A DNA stretch of 64,000 bases from JAJYBV01 sp021812265 (GTDB lineage: Bacteria; Chloroflexota; Ktedonobacteria; Ktedonobacterales; JACDGC01), in NCBI GenBank assembly GCA_027459525.1, contig DAIDIC010000198.1:69056-133055 (forward strand), read 5' to 3'. Both the position numbers and the translations under genes were made by a program. Shown piece after piece: positions 46,195 to 55,232 of the stretch. Every line of letters starts with the position of its first letter. The stretch's first letter is position 1. Below the pieces are notes generated by a model. That model was given only the letters and a program-made list of their open reading frames with translations. It had not been told where the DNA came from and made no database searches.

Positions 46195-47388
46195 TCAGGA
46201 TTTTTTTATGTTTTGCAGAAATCGATCAAACAACCCTAAATTATCTTGCGGCCCGGGAGCGGCTTCCGGGTGATATTGCGCCGAAAATATCGGCAATTCT
46301 ACATGCGCCAAACCTTCTACTGAACCATCCGAAAGATTATAATGGCTTACATAAAATCCGCTGCTTTCGGGTATACTGTTCGCGTCTACCTGAAAATTAT
46401 GATTTTGTGTGGTAATGGTTACGGTATTGGTTTTCACCTCGATAACGGGATGATTCCCCCCATGATGGCCAAAGGGGAGCCTGCTTGTTTTTGCTCCGGC
46501 GGCAAGCCCAATAATTTGATGACCCAAGCAAATACCCATCATCGGTATTTGGCGCTGAATCAGTTCACGTGTCATAGCAATCAGGTGAGTGACCGTTTCG
46601 GGGTCGCCGGGACCATTAGAAAGCAGCAAGCCATCCGGCTCTAATTTCAATAAATCATCGATAGAGATTGAGTAAGGAACAATTGTAACCCGAGCGCCGC
46701 GCCGCAGCAGCGAGGAGCTGATATTTTTTTTGTAACCGGTATCTATCAGCGCGATATGCGGCGTGTCCGCCGTAGAGCCATTTTCCGGCTCCAGGCGAAT
46801 AATTTCCGGTGTAACAACATCTTGCACTACATCTAATTCTGTTACTGTACGCGCCGATTGCGCAATTTTAGTTTGCTTGGCGATGTCCGGCTGTTCATCA
46901 TCATCCAACAAATGCAGCGCGCCCCGCAATGTGCCTTTTTCCCGCAGCATGCGTGTCAGCGCGCGCGTATCCAGCTCCGAAACACCGGGTATACCGGCGC
47001 GGCGCAAGTAAGAATCTAGCGACTCTGCGGCGCTCCAGTTAGAAAATTCTTCGCAATATTCGCGCACAATTAAGGCAGAAAGCCATGGTCGGCGTGATTC
47101 TTCCGCAGAGTCTGCCACTCCATAGTTTCCGATAAGCGGGTATGTCATAACTACCATTTGGCCGCGATACGACGGGTCGGTGCATACTTCCTGATAACCA
47201 GTCATCGTAGTGGTAAAAACAACTTCTCCAAGCCGATCTTTCCGGCGCAGTGTTTCTATTCCCCCAAACGCCTCCCCTTCAAAAACCGCGCCATTTTCCA
47301 GCGTAAGGGTTACTCTATATTTTTGCGTATTGACAGTCCCCTCGCAAAAATCTGTCTGCGCAGTATTAAAACCGTTATGCATCCTCAT
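46195..47388 (-). CDS. carA: Carbamoyl-phosphate synthase small (glutaminase) subunit
   Basis: This 397-residue protein has the CPSase small-chain N-terminal domain (LTLENGAVFEGEAFGG, VVFTTTMTGYQEVCTDPSYRGQ). Its class-I glutaminase has nucleophile Cys in MGICLGHQIIG and the His/Glu pair in SAQYHPEAAPGP. The first codon overlaps the pyrC stop as ATGA, with GGAGG inside pyrC, so translation is coupled. A second start 16 codons in would also be in frame but lacks a binding site. Confidence 0.96.
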   Translation of the reverse strand: MRMHNGFNTAQTDFCEGTVNTQKYRVTLTLENGAVFEGEAFGGIETLRRKDRLGEVVFTTTMTGYQEVCTDPSYRGQMVVMTYPLIGNYGVADSAEESRRPWLSALIVREYCEEFSNWSAAESLDSYLRRAGIPGVSELDTRALTRMLREKGTLRGALHLLDDDEQPDIAKQTKIAQSARTVTELDVVQDVVTPEIIRLEPENGSTADTPHIALIDTGYKKNISSSLLRRGARVTIVPYSISIDDLLKLEPDGLLLSNGPGDPETVTHLIAMTRELIQRQIPMMGICLGHQIIGLAAGAKTSRLPFGHHGGNHPVIEVKTNTVTITTQNHNFQVDANSIPESSGFYVSHYNLSDGSVEGLAHVELPIFSAQYHPEAAPGPQDNLGLFDRFLQNIKKS

Positions 47389-48803
47389 TGCGGCCTCCGA
47401 TTAAAATATGTGTCTTCCCAAACAACGCTGCCGGCATATATCGTCATTTTTACTTTACCCAGCAGCTGCGTCCCATCCAGCGGCGTATTTTTGCCCAGCG
47501 ATAAAAAATCCTCGGCCAAAACAGTATATCGCTCATTGGGATCAAATATCACAACATCAGCCGCCGCTCCGGCGCGCAGTGTTCCGATGGGACGCCGCGT
47601 ATGCCGCGCAAGCTGAAACACTTCCGCAGGTTTTGTTGCGGCGGCAGCAATAATTGTTTTTAGCGGAATATTGCGTAGCTGAGCAAGCGTAAGCAGCATG
47701 GATAAGGATGTTTCAATTCCCGATATGCCAAACGCAGCTTCATCAAAAGAACAATATTTATCGGTAACACCGTGCGGAGCGTGGTCCGTCGCCACAATAT
47801 CAATGACGCCATCCAGCAGCCCCTGCAGTGTAGCCTCGGTGTCTTTCACAGACCGCAGCGGGGGGTTTACCTTAGCGTTCGTGTTAAACTGCGGCGTCCG
47901 CGCTTGCTGCGCATATTCCGCCAACAAGCCACTGGCGTGTCCCTCTACCCATTCATCGGTCAGCAGCAAATGGTGCGGCGTCACTTCTGCGGTTACCCGC
48001 AATCCGGCGTCTTTAGCGCGGCGAACGGCATCTACACTACCCGCAGCGCTAAGGTGCGCAGCGTGATAACGCGCGCCGATTCCGCGAACCAATTCCAAGT
48101 CGCGCATCAGCATAATCACTTCCCCGGAAGACGGCCAGCCTTTCAGTCCGAGGCGAACGGCGGCGGGACCGCTGTTCATAACACCACCGCCCACGATATC
48201 AGGATCTTCGCAGTGATTGATAATGGGCACATTCAACGGCAGCGCATAATGTAGCGCCATAGACATCATGGAGCCGGAGCGCACTGGCTTGCCGTCATCA
48301 GAAAAAGCGATTACACCGGCTTCGGCCAGTTCAAACATTTCTGTAAGCTGAGAGCCTTCTTGTCCACGGGTAATGGCGCCAATAGGCAGCACTCGAATTG
48401 CCGCGTTTTGCGCAGCCGCCAATATTTGCGCAACCACACCCCGGCTATCGGTAACCGGCGCAGTATTGGGCATACTGCATATAGTGGTATACCCTCCGCG
48501 TGCGGCTGCTTTGGCGCCACTGTGAACCGTTTCTTTTATTTCAAATCCCGGCTCACGCAAATGGGTATGCGCGTCGATAAGTCCCGGCGCAACACACATT
48601 TCCGCCGGCAAAATAATTTCTTCAATATGCGCGCCGGCAGATTTTTTGCTCTGCGCCTGCGCCGCAACTTCAGCGGGATCTCCCGCCGCCAACACAGCGC
48701 CATCTTCGAGTAATATATCTCCCGGCGCGTCGTAATCCTGCGAAGGATCAATCAAGCGGCCGCCATGAATCCATAGTATACGAGGTGTCATTACATCTGT
48801 CAT
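47385..48803 (-). CDS. pyrC: Dihydroorotase
   Basis: This 472-residue zinc amidohydrolase of the class I (long) type cyclises carbamoyl aspartate to dihydroorotate. Metal motifs include GLIDAHTHLREPGFE, NHCEDPD, the AHLSAAGSVDAV histidine and the ATDHAPH aspartate. The C-terminal AADVVIFDPNERYTV is typical. It starts 3 bases after the pyrB stop and ends overlapping carA by 4 bases. Confidence 0.96.
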   Translation of the reverse strand: MTDVMTPRILWIHGGRLIDPSQDYDAPGDILLEDGAVLAAGDPAEVAAQAQSKKSAGAHIEEIILPAEMCVAPGLIDAHTHLREPGFEIKETVHSGAKAAARGGYTTICSMPNTAPVTDSRGVVAQILAAAQNAAIRVLPIGAITRGQEGSQLTEMFELAEAGVIAFSDDGKPVRSGSMMSMALHYALPLNVPIINHCEDPDIVGGGVMNSGPAAVRLGLKGWPSSGEVIMLMRDLELVRGIGARYHAAHLSAAGSVDAVRRAKDAGLRVTAEVTPHHLLLTDEWVEGHASGLLAEYAQQARTPQFNTNAKVNPPLRSVKDTEATLQGLLDGVIDIVATDHAPHGVTDKYCSFDEAAFGISGIETSLSMLLTLAQLRNIPLKTIIAAAATKPAEVFQLARHTRRPIGTLRAGAAADVVIFDPNERYTVLAEDFLSLGKNTPLDGTQLLGKVKMTIYAGSVVWEDTYFNRRPQ

Positions 48804-48806
48804 ACT

Positions 48807-49787
48807 TCAGTGTCTCCCGATCTGTCTGGTCTGCGGCGCCATATTTAAAAATGCGTCATCTTTGCGCGCCGCCCACAGCAAAATCGCCATGCGCACCAAG
48901 GGGCCGTTTGCAACTTGGCGCTCAACATATGATTGCGCGCCGTGGGCCACTTCGGGATCTATCTCTACCCCCTCATTCATCGGCCCCGGATGTAATATCG
49001 GCAAGTGAGGGTAAGCTTTCATACGCTCGGCGGTTAAGCCAAAAAATTGCCGATACTCTCGCAAAGACGGCAGCGCGCCGCCGGTCATTCGTTCTTTTTG
49101 GATGCGCAGCGCCATGACGGCGTCTGCATTGGCCAGCGCTTCATCTATGGAATAGGTAACGCTTACATTGCGACCCGGATACGCCGCGGTAAATGTTTGC
49201 GGCAGCATGGTAGGCGGGCCGCATAAAATAACTTCGGCGCCGGCGGTGGTAAGCGCATAGATGTTAGACCGCGCTACTCGGCTGTGGATGATATCACCGG
49301 CGATAACTATTTTTTTACCGGCCGCCGAGCCGAAAATGGAGCGCAGCGTCAACAAATCAAGCAGCGCCTGAGAAGGGTGCGCGCGCCAGCCATCTCCGGC
49401 GTTTATAATGGAAGAACTGCTCCAGCGCGCGGCGGTGTTTGGCGCGCCGGAGTGCTCATGCCGCATAACGATGATATCAGCGCCCAGCGCGTCGAGTGTG
49501 TTAACGGTGTCGCGGATAGTTTCACCTTTGGTAACGCTGCTGGCGGAAGCGGAAATATTTACGACATCGGCGCCCAGCGCTTTGGCGGCAAGTTCAAACG
49601 AAACGCGGGTTCTGGTGCTGTTTTCATAAAAAAGCGTGACAACTACGGTGTCACGCAATAAAGAACGCAAAGAATTGGGGTCGCTCCATCCGCGAAGTGA
49701 ATCTGCCATATCCAGCAGGCGTTGTATATCATTCAAAGACCATTCATCAACATCTAACAGATGCCGAATGGCGGTATTAGCAGCCAC
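48807..49787 (-). CDS. pyrB: Aspartate carbamoyltransferase catalytic chain
   Basis: This 326-residue enzyme joins carbamoyl phosphate and aspartate. Signatures: FYENSTRTRVSFELAAKALGA (carbamoyl-phosphate loop), SVTKGETIRDTV, HPSQALLDLLTL, and MALRIQKERM toward the C-terminus. The start is GTG at 49787, sharing its first base with the pyrR TAG stop (TAGTG), so expression is coupled to pyrR. No pyrI regulatory-chain gene is present, so it should be the unregulated trimer type. Confidence 0.96.
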   Translation of the reverse strand: MAANTAIRHLLDVDEWSLNDIQRLLDMADSLRGWSDPNSLRSLLRDTVVVTLFYENSTRTRVSFELAAKALGADVVNISASASSVTKGETIRDTVNTLDALGADIIVMRHEHSGAPNTAARWSSSSIINAGDGWRAHPSQALLDLLTLRSIFGSAAGKKIVIAGDIIHSRVARSNIYALTTAGAEVILCGPPTMLPQTFTAAYPGRNVSVTYSIDEALANADAVMALRIQKERMTGGALPSLREYRQFFGLTAERMKAYPHLPILHPGPMNEGVEIDPEVAHGAQSYVERQVANGPLVRMAILLWAARKDDAFLNMAPQTRQIGRH

Positions 49788-50407
49788 TATTGAAATTCCT
49801 CCCGGCGCATCAGCAGCGCCTCATCCGATCCATCCAGTTCAGTAAAATGAATTACAATCCATTCCTGCCTGCTGGTTGGCGTATTTTTGCCGACATATTC
49901 GGCGCGTATCGGCATTTCTCGATGGCCACGATCTACTAAGGCGGCGCATTGAATGCGCGCCGGACGGCCATATGTTAAAATTGCGGATAAAGCGGCGCGC
50001 ATCGATCTGCCCGTATTTATCACGTCATCTACCAGTATAATAGTTTTCCCTGTAATATCCGGCGGAAGTACGGTTGGCCCCAACAGTGGAAATGGGCCGT
50101 TTTGCTGAGCGTCATCGCGAAACGGGCTGAAATCAATGGCGCCAACAAACACTTCCCGCTGTTCAAAACGAGCAATGCAGGCGCCAAGTCGCTGAGCCAT
50201 TATAGAGCCGCCGCGGTACAAGCCGATAATAGCCGTATTTTCCGCGCCATTGGTGCGTTCCAAAATCTCGTGAGATATGCGTATTAACGCGCGGCGAATT
50301 TCATCGGTGTTCATTATCTGCCGAATAGAAGAGGGTGATTGCGCTGCGGAATCTGTCGGAGTCGCAGAAGAATGTGTATCGGTATGTAATTTATGAGAGT
50401 GTGACAT
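49787..50407 (-). CDS. pyrR: PyrR, pyrimidine operon regulator / uracil phosphoribosyltransferase
   Basis: This 206-residue protein has the PRPP-binding motif TIILVDDVINTGRSMRAAL, and IGLYRGGSIMAQRL and FTELDGSDEALLM are typical of PyrR. PyrR binds pyr mRNA in response to UMP and has weak uracil phosphoribosyltransferase activity. The N-terminal 25 residues (His/Ser/Thr-rich) are an extension. AAAGGAG is 9 bases before the ATG and lies inside a hairpin with a PyrR-type loop (see 50418-50452). First gene of the five-gene operon. Confidence 0.95.
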   Translation of the reverse strand: MSHSHKLHTDTHSSATPTDSAAQSPSSIRQIMNTDEIRRALIRISHEILERTNGAENTAIIGLYRGGSIMAQRLGACIARFEQREVFVGAIDFSPFRDDAQQNGPFPLLGPTVLPPDITGKTIILVDDVINTGRSMRAALSAILTYGRPARIQCAALVDRGHREMPIRAEYVGKNTPTSRQEWIVIHFTELDGSDEALLMRREEFQ

Positions 50408-50417
50408 AATTGTTTGC

Positions 50418-50452
50418 TCCTTTCCCGTATCTCGGTACGAGTCATTAAAGGA
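50418..50452 (-). promoter_or_regulatory. PyrR-binding hairpin sequestering the pyrR ribosome binding site
   Basis: On the minus strand TCCTTT pairs with AAAGGA, which is the Shine-Dalgarno itself. Inside, CGTA pairs with TACG around the six-base loop CCGAGA, matching the CNGNGA loop of PyrR anti-antiterminators, with a larger unpaired segment on the 5' side as in known sites. This arrangement predicts translational repression by PyrR/UMP rather than attenuation; no terminator hairpin is seen in the short leader. Confidence 0.75.
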
Positions 50453-50465
50453 TACACCGGTGTGA

Positions 50466-50495
50466 AGTATACCACATCAAATAGCTTTGCTGCAA
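50466..50495 (-). promoter_or_regulatory. pyr operon promoter
   Basis: On the minus strand TTGCAG (50495-50490) and TATACT (50471-50466) are 18 bases apart. The start would fall near 50459, giving a leader of about 50 bases that contains the PyrR hairpin. Confidence 0.6.
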
Positions 50496-50543
50496 TAAGA
50501 GCGCTGCGGCGCAGCAAAGTAAAACACGCGCAAAACTACCGGT

Positions 50544-51317
50544 TTAGCCGATATTTTGCGCAAAAAAATATATGGTTAAGCTCACACCCACAAGGATAAC
50601 AAATACGCGCACATACTTTGATGGGATTTTTTGCGCAAAAAAAGCGCCAAAATAGCCGCCTGCTATTGCGCCGGCGGCCATTACCAGCGCTTGCGGCCAG
50701 TGCACTATACCATAGGCAATAAATATGATCACCGCTACACCATTAATACTGCTGGCTAAAATAACTTTCAGCGCATTCATGGTGTGAATATCTTTCATTT
50801 CCATCACTGCAAACAACGCCAACATTAATATTCCTATACCGCCGCCAAAATAGCCGCCATACAGCGCAATGATAAACTGAAAAATTGGCAGAATATATTT
50901 GGTAAAAAATGATATTCCCACACCGTTTTCAAAACGCTTGCGCAGGTACGCCGCCGCGTTGCCGCCAAACGCGAAAATAACTGTTGCGATAAGCAATAAA
51001 AACGGTAAAATGGCTTTAAACGCCGATTGCGGCGTATTAATAAGCACTAAGGATCCGACAATTCCGCCCGCCAAACTGATTGCAGCTAATGAATAAAGCG
51101 TGCGGCGCTGCGCATTCAACGTATCTTTATATGGCGCGATGCTGGCCACGGATCCCGGCCATAATGCAACTGTGCTGGTTGCGTTGGCGGCGATTGGCGC
51201 TAAACCGGTAAAAATAAGTGTAGGAAATGTAAAAAAGCTGCCGCCACCGGCAACTGAATTTAAAGCTCCGCCAATCAACGCGGTAAAAAACAGCAAAAAA
51301 GCTACGCTCATAGTCAT
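50544..51317 (-). CDS. TSUP-family (TauE/SafE, DUF81) membrane permease
   Basis: This 257-residue protein has about eight membrane helices and the two-fold family repeats GGALNSVAGGGSFFTFPTLIF near the start and ALYGGYFGGGIGILMLALF in the middle. Members export sulfite, sulfoacetate or other organosulfur anions, and the substrate cannot be read here. The ATG at 51317 has AGGAG 7 bases upstream; the longer frame is unlikely. It lies upstream of the pyr promoter on the same strand but is a separate unit. Confidence 0.87.
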   Translation of the reverse strand: MTMSVAFLLFFTALIGGALNSVAGGGSFFTFPTLIFTGLAPIAANATSTVALWPGSVASIAPYKDTLNAQRRTLYSLAAISLAGGIVGSLVLINTPQSAFKAILPFLLLIATVIFAFGGNAAAYLRKRFENGVGISFFTKYILPIFQFIIALYGGYFGGGIGILMLALFAVMEMKDIHTMNALKVILASSINGVAVIIFIAYGIVHWPQALVMAAGAIAGGYFGAFFAQKIPSKYVRVFVILVGVSLTIYFFAQNIG

Positions 51318-51925
51318 GGAATGGCTCCTGATAACGATAAAAAAATAGCGCTTTGGCGTAAACAAAAACGGTGTTTGCCAAACCGCTGCTTAGTCTGCCG
51401 ATTTAAACTTGGCATTATGCTTGCGCGTTGGTTACATAGAAATGTTTGCAGCCAATGCGTTGTGCGGCTGAGCAAAAAGATATTTTTGCGCCGCAAATTG
51501 CTGCTATAAAACTGTACGGTTATTATTATTGGTGTTGGTTATTGCCTGCAATACTGCGCCAGAAAAGAGGCCTATTACATGTTAGCTTTGCAATTTTTCA
51601 CCTAACAGCACTATTCTTGGTTATGCGGCAGACTGAATAAAACCGAAGTAAATAGAATACCATAGCCTATATGTCATTGTAACATTGCTTGAGTGCTTTT
51701 TTCACGTTATGATAAGTATTATTCATGGTTATATACTATCAATAGCCGCTATATTGAAACACATCACTTCCCAAAAATAGTTTAAACTCCCAACCATAAT
51801 CATTTGTTTCCATATGGCGCGCACAATTCACTCGGCGCCGAATTATAGCAAAGCAGTTTTTTTCATGGCGCTGCAATGTCTTCATCAGCGCATTATCTAA
51901 AGGAGAGAAGCATTAGCCATTCAAT
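51318..51925. other. Intergenic stretch, no gene recognised
   Basis: About 600 bases have only short unconvincing frames. AAAGGAG occurs at 51899-51905 but too far from the next ATG to be sure it is used. There is no repeat copy, tRNA or clear promoter. Confidence 0.4.
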
Positions 51926-52132
51926 ATGAATCAACTTGTTATTTTTATTTTAACGGGTATTCTCGCGGTATGGTTTCTATTTTGTTTAGTGGCGCTGTTA
52001 CGTGTGCCAAGCGCCGGAAACATACCCCATACTTCCGGGCCAATTTCAAATCAGCAAAAACAAACCAGAAAGCAAGCGGCGCTTTCCGCGCAAATACAGC
52101 TTAACCCAGCCGCCGAAACAGATTTTCAATAA
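51926..52132 (+). CDS. Small single-TM membrane protein
   Basis: This 68-residue protein has an N-terminal hydrophobic helix (LVIFILTGILAVWFLFCLVALL) then a polar, Gln/Thr-rich tail. The nearest AAAGGAG is about 20 bases from the ATG, poor spacing, so translation is uncertain; an in-frame TAG just upstream rules out an earlier start. It precedes the amidotransferase gene by 11 bases and is probably co-transcribed. Function unknown. Confidence 0.5.
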   Translation: MNQLVIFILTGILAVWFLFCLVALLRVPSAGNIPHTSGPISNQQKQTRKQAALSAQIQLNPAAETDFQ

Positions 52133-52143
52133 GGTCTTTTGTT

Positions 52144-52866
52144 ATGAAGCGTTCACCAATTATCGGACTGATTTCTTATTCTAAAAATATTCCCGGGTAT
52201 TCCGAAGGGTTTATCGGAAACTTAGATTCGTACATATATGCGCTGCAAGCGTCCGGCGCAATTGTTGTTCAAATTCCGGCGTTGCAAGATACTGCTGCGC
52301 TGCAAACAATTTTTACTATTACCGATGGAATTCTTTTACAAGGAGGCTCCGACATTGACCCCAAGTATTATCATGAGCTTCCACACGAAAAGCTAGGCCC
52401 CATCAGCAGTGAGCGGGATGTATTTGAAATTGCCGTCGCACAAATGGCCATTCAAAACGATAAACCATTATTTGGTATTTGCCGCGGATTACAGGTTTTG
52501 AATGTTGCCGCCGGGGGCACATTATATCAGGATATCCCTTCACAAATATCTAAAGATATCAACCATAATCAAAAAGAAGACGGCAGCAATGTAACCCATT
52601 CTATTCGCATTGACTCTCAATCGCGCTTAGCGCAAATTTTTCAGTCGGAGACCGCACAGGTTAACAGTTTCCACCACCAGTCCATCAACAAGCTCGGGGA
52701 AGGCTTGGTAGTTTCTGCTCGCGCCGCTGATGATGTGATAGAAGCAGTAGAAATACCCAACCGCCGATTTATTCTCGCTATTCAAAGCCATCCGGAGCGG
52801 CTGTTTAAAACAAATGAACAATCACGTCAATTGTTCCTTGAATTTGTTGCCGCCGCCGGCCGATAA
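52144..52866 (+). CDS. Class-I glutamine amidotransferase-like hydrolase (peptidase C26, PuuD-type)
   Basis: This 240-residue protein has the C26 layout: IIGLISYSKN at the start, GILLQGGSDIDPKYY, the nucleophile in FGICRGLQVLNVAAGGTLYQDI, HHQSINKLGEGL, and the catalytic His-x-Glu in IQSHPERLF. Members hydrolyse gamma-glutamyl amides such as gamma-glutamyl-GABA in putrescine breakdown. No other puu genes are near, so the physiological substrate is open. It is preceded closely by the 68-residue ORF. Confidence 0.9.
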   Translation: MKRSPIIGLISYSKNIPGYSEGFIGNLDSYIYALQASGAIVVQIPALQDTAALQTIFTITDGILLQGGSDIDPKYYHELPHEKLGPISSERDVFEIAVAQMAIQNDKPLFGICRGLQVLNVAAGGTLYQDIPSQISKDINHNQKEDGSNVTHSIRIDSQSRLAQIFQSETAQVNSFHHQSINKLGEGLVVSARAADDVIEAVEIPNRRFILAIQSHPERLFKTNEQSRQLFLEFVAAAGR

Positions 52867-53191
52867 TACAAACAAGCATATTTTGTATCAGGACTTTGCC
52901 GCTGAATTATATGCATCCTTTTTTTATACAGGATTTTTGTTTAATCGCGCTAAGATGCGCTTTTCTGCGCCGCTGAAAGAGAATCTTATCACCCTTAGCT
53001 TTGGCGAATAGGCGCCGATATACAAACGAAAACCCTGCTTATATATTTTCGTTTACATTGGTGTTACGGAAAGAGCCGCTATGACGCGAGACATAACGTT
53101 TCGGGGATTATTATTTCCGTGAATCTTCAATGTTTGAAACGATTCCGGCAAAAATCCCATTCATGCTACTTTTATCAGTTAGAGGATAGTA
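52867..53191. other. Intergenic stretch before the sulfotransferase
   Basis: About 325 bases have no supported gene. A 14-base word CTACTTTTATCAGT occurs just upstream of the sulfotransferase start and again inside its first codons, 65 bases apart. No strong promoter match was found. Confidence 0.4.
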
Positions 53192-53953
53192 ATGACTTAC
53201 GTTTATGTAACAGGAGCGCCTCGAACAGGGACTACTTTTATCAGTGATTGGATATCCGACACAGAAAACGGTTATTGTTGCCATGAAATAGCCGACGCTA
53301 TTGAAAACTTCAGCAGTTTTCATCAGATTGATGAATATTTAAAACTATGCGCTTCTACAGGGTTAGATCGAAAATCAAAAGTTCACAAATTTTCTTCTCA
53401 GTGGTGGGGAGCCTTAAAAATCAAACATAATCCCGATATCATCGGCATGAAACAGCCAATCTCTTGGCCATCGGCCCAAACACAGCCTGCCGGAATTACG
53501 ACTTTTTTACAGCAAAGCGACCCCCATATTATCGTAATGATGCGCCACCCCTATGACGCAATCGCGTCAGGAAAATCACGCGCGTTAAACACCAATAACT
53601 GGCCGAACTATACAACAGAAGAACATTGTTTATTTTGGAAATATTCCGTTGAATTTTATTTGCAATTGACACAAACAAGCCACAAAACAATGTTTATAAA
53701 ATGGGAAGATTTAATGCTGAACCGTGAATATTATCGCAAACAACTCAATGAATTTTTATCTGTTCGTCTGTCGGAAGATTTTATTGGTGATGAACGCTCC
53801 GCGGCCGAGCTTTCCGATTTTAAAGCAAATGTAACACTCAGCGGCGGCGTTCCCGCAAACAAAAGCCGCAAATTGCTTGGCGCTGAAGATTATCATAGTA
53901 TTCGTGATATAACAGGATCGTTGTGTCAAATGTTGGGCTATCAGCTTTATTAA
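53192..53953 (+). CDS. Sulfotransferase family protein
   Basis: This 253-residue P-loop enzyme shows the PAPS 5'-phosphosulfate loop (VTGAPRTGTTFISDW) and the 3'-phosphate motif (IVMMRHPYDAIASGKSRAL). It would transfer sulfate from PAPS to a hydroxyl or amino group of a glycan, lipid or small molecule. AGAGGA stands 5 bases before the ATG. It has no membrane helix. It stands alone and is followed 24 bases later by repeat copy C. An acceptor in the surface glycan made by the DUF2298 cluster is possible but not shown. Confidence 0.85.
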   Translation: MTYVYVTGAPRTGTTFISDWISDTENGYCCHEIADAIENFSSFHQIDEYLKLCASTGLDRKSKVHKFSSQWWGALKIKHNPDIIGMKQPISWPSAQTQPAGITTFLQQSDPHIIVMMRHPYDAIASGKSRALNTNNWPNYTTEEHCLFWKYSVEFYLQLTQTSHKTMFIKWEDLMLNREYYRKQLNEFLSVRLSEDFIGDERSAAELSDFKANVTLSGGVPANKSRKLLGAEDYHSIRDITGSLCQMLGYQLY

Positions 53954-53977
53954 AACAACCTGTGTTTTATTCTATAC

Positions 53978-54071
53978 AAGACTTTCGCTTCAGCAGGAAA
54001 CAGCGGGGATATACAAGTGGCATCTGTTTCAGATACGAAAACCATGCGTTGCTCTTTCAAGCGAAAGTTCT
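53978..54071 (+). repeat. Dispersed inverted-terminus repeat, copy C (internally deleted)
   Basis: This 94-bp copy has ends AAGACTTTCG and CGAAAGTTCT. It keeps both end segments (CAGCAGGAAACAGCGGGGAT and GATACGAAAACCATGCGTTG) but lacks the central GC-rich hairpin block present in the other copies. CTATA occurs one base outside each end, a possible target duplication. Confidence 0.8.
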
Positions 54072-54203
54072 ACTATAAAATCACAGATCATCAGCGGGAA
54101 ACAGCCCATTTCCCGCTGAAAAATTGTCCAACAAATTCTTGCGCGCAACCCGCATAGAGGCTAAATGCCACTATGAAACACCCCATATTTGACACTCCGC
54201 TTC

Positions 54204-55232
54204 TTATACCGACCAGCGCATAGAAACCCCGTGATCGTCTTGCGAAAGGAACATCTCACTTAAAGACTGCCCGGTATGAATGCGCATCACCGCGTCGGCC
54301 AATAGCGGCGCTAAACTAACTATTTCAATATTATGCAGTTTTTTAGTTACTTCTTCATGCAACGACACAGAATCTGTGACAATAATACGCTTTATCGCCG
54401 GATGATCCAGCTTTTCGATCACTTTCCCGACAAAAATTGGATGCGTCGCCACGATTGAAATATCCGGTTCGGCGCCGGCGCGCAACAGTTCATCTGTAGC
54501 CTCGCGGATTGTGCTTCCGGTAGATATAATATCATCCACAATAATCGGTTTTTTTCCATGCACATCGCCAATTACTGCGCGTACATTTACTGTGTCGCCC
54601 GATTCGCGGCGCTTATGCAAAATTGCCAAGGGCAGCCCTAATATTTTAGAAAACACATCAGCGCGTTTCACCCCTCCCGTATCGGGAGATACAATTATCG
54701 ATTGCGAAAGATCTTGCTGCCGCAGATGATTGGCCAAACTATGTGAAGCTGTCAGATGATCCATGCCTATTTCAAAAAAGCCTTGCAGCGCCGGGCTATG
54801 CAGATCTACACACAGCACACGCGAAGCGCCGGCAGCTTCCAGCAAATTAGCAACGAGTTTTGCCGTAATCGGTTCACGCCCAATTACCTTGCGGTCTTGC
54901 CGGGAATAGCCATAATATGGAATAATCGCAGTTACACGCGCGGCAGAAGCGCGGCGAAGTGTATCGAGAAAAATGCAAAGCTCCATCAAATTTTCATTGA
55001 CGGGAGGGCAGGTAGATTGAATAATATAGGTGTCTCTGCCGCGAACGCTTTCATCTATCCGAATATGTATTTCACCATCCGGAAAACGCTCAACACTGGA
55101 GCCGCCTAATTTCAAGTGCAATATTTGCGCAACCTCGCCGGCCAAGCTGCGATTTGCGCTTCCGCAAAAAATCAGCGGATTTTCACTAAATGACGTGTGG
55201 TTACCGAACGCATGCACATCTTCATTGATCAT
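54204..55232 (-). CDS. prs: Ribose-phosphate pyrophosphokinase
   Basis: This 342-residue enzyme makes PRPP from ribose 5-phosphate and ATP, feeding pyrimidine, purine, NAD and histidine synthesis. Signatures: FCGSANRSLAGEVA, ERFPDGEIHIRI, YYGYSRQDRK, VDLHSPALQGFF and the PRPP loop KPIIVDDIISTGSTI. I use the ATG at 55232 because longer frames run deep into nadE; even so it overlaps the nadE end by 11 bases. Starts at 55256 or 55265 remain possible. It is paired with nadE, which itself needs PRPP-derived precursors. Confidence 0.94.
   Translation of the reverse strand: MINEDVHAFGNHTSFSENPLIFCGSANRSLAGEVAQILHLKLGGSSVERFPDGEIHIRIDESVRGRDTYIIQSTCPPVNENLMELCIFLDTLRRASAARVTAIIPYYGYSRQDRKVIGREPITAKLVANLLEAAGASRVLCVDLHSPALQGFFEIGMDHLTASHSLANHLRQQDLSQSIIVSPDTGGVKRADVFSKILGLPLAILHKRRESGDTVNVRAVIGDVHGKKPIIVDDIISTGSTIREATDELLRAGAEPDISIVATHPIFVGKVIEKLDHPAIKRIIVTDSVSLHEEVTKKLHNIEIVSLAPLLADAVMRIHTGQSLSEMFLSQDDHGVSMRWSV

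Noticed and set aside
51381..51640. Small gene in the gap after the TSUP permease
   Set aside because: Several short frames are open, but none has a binding site, a family match or a consistent reading frame.
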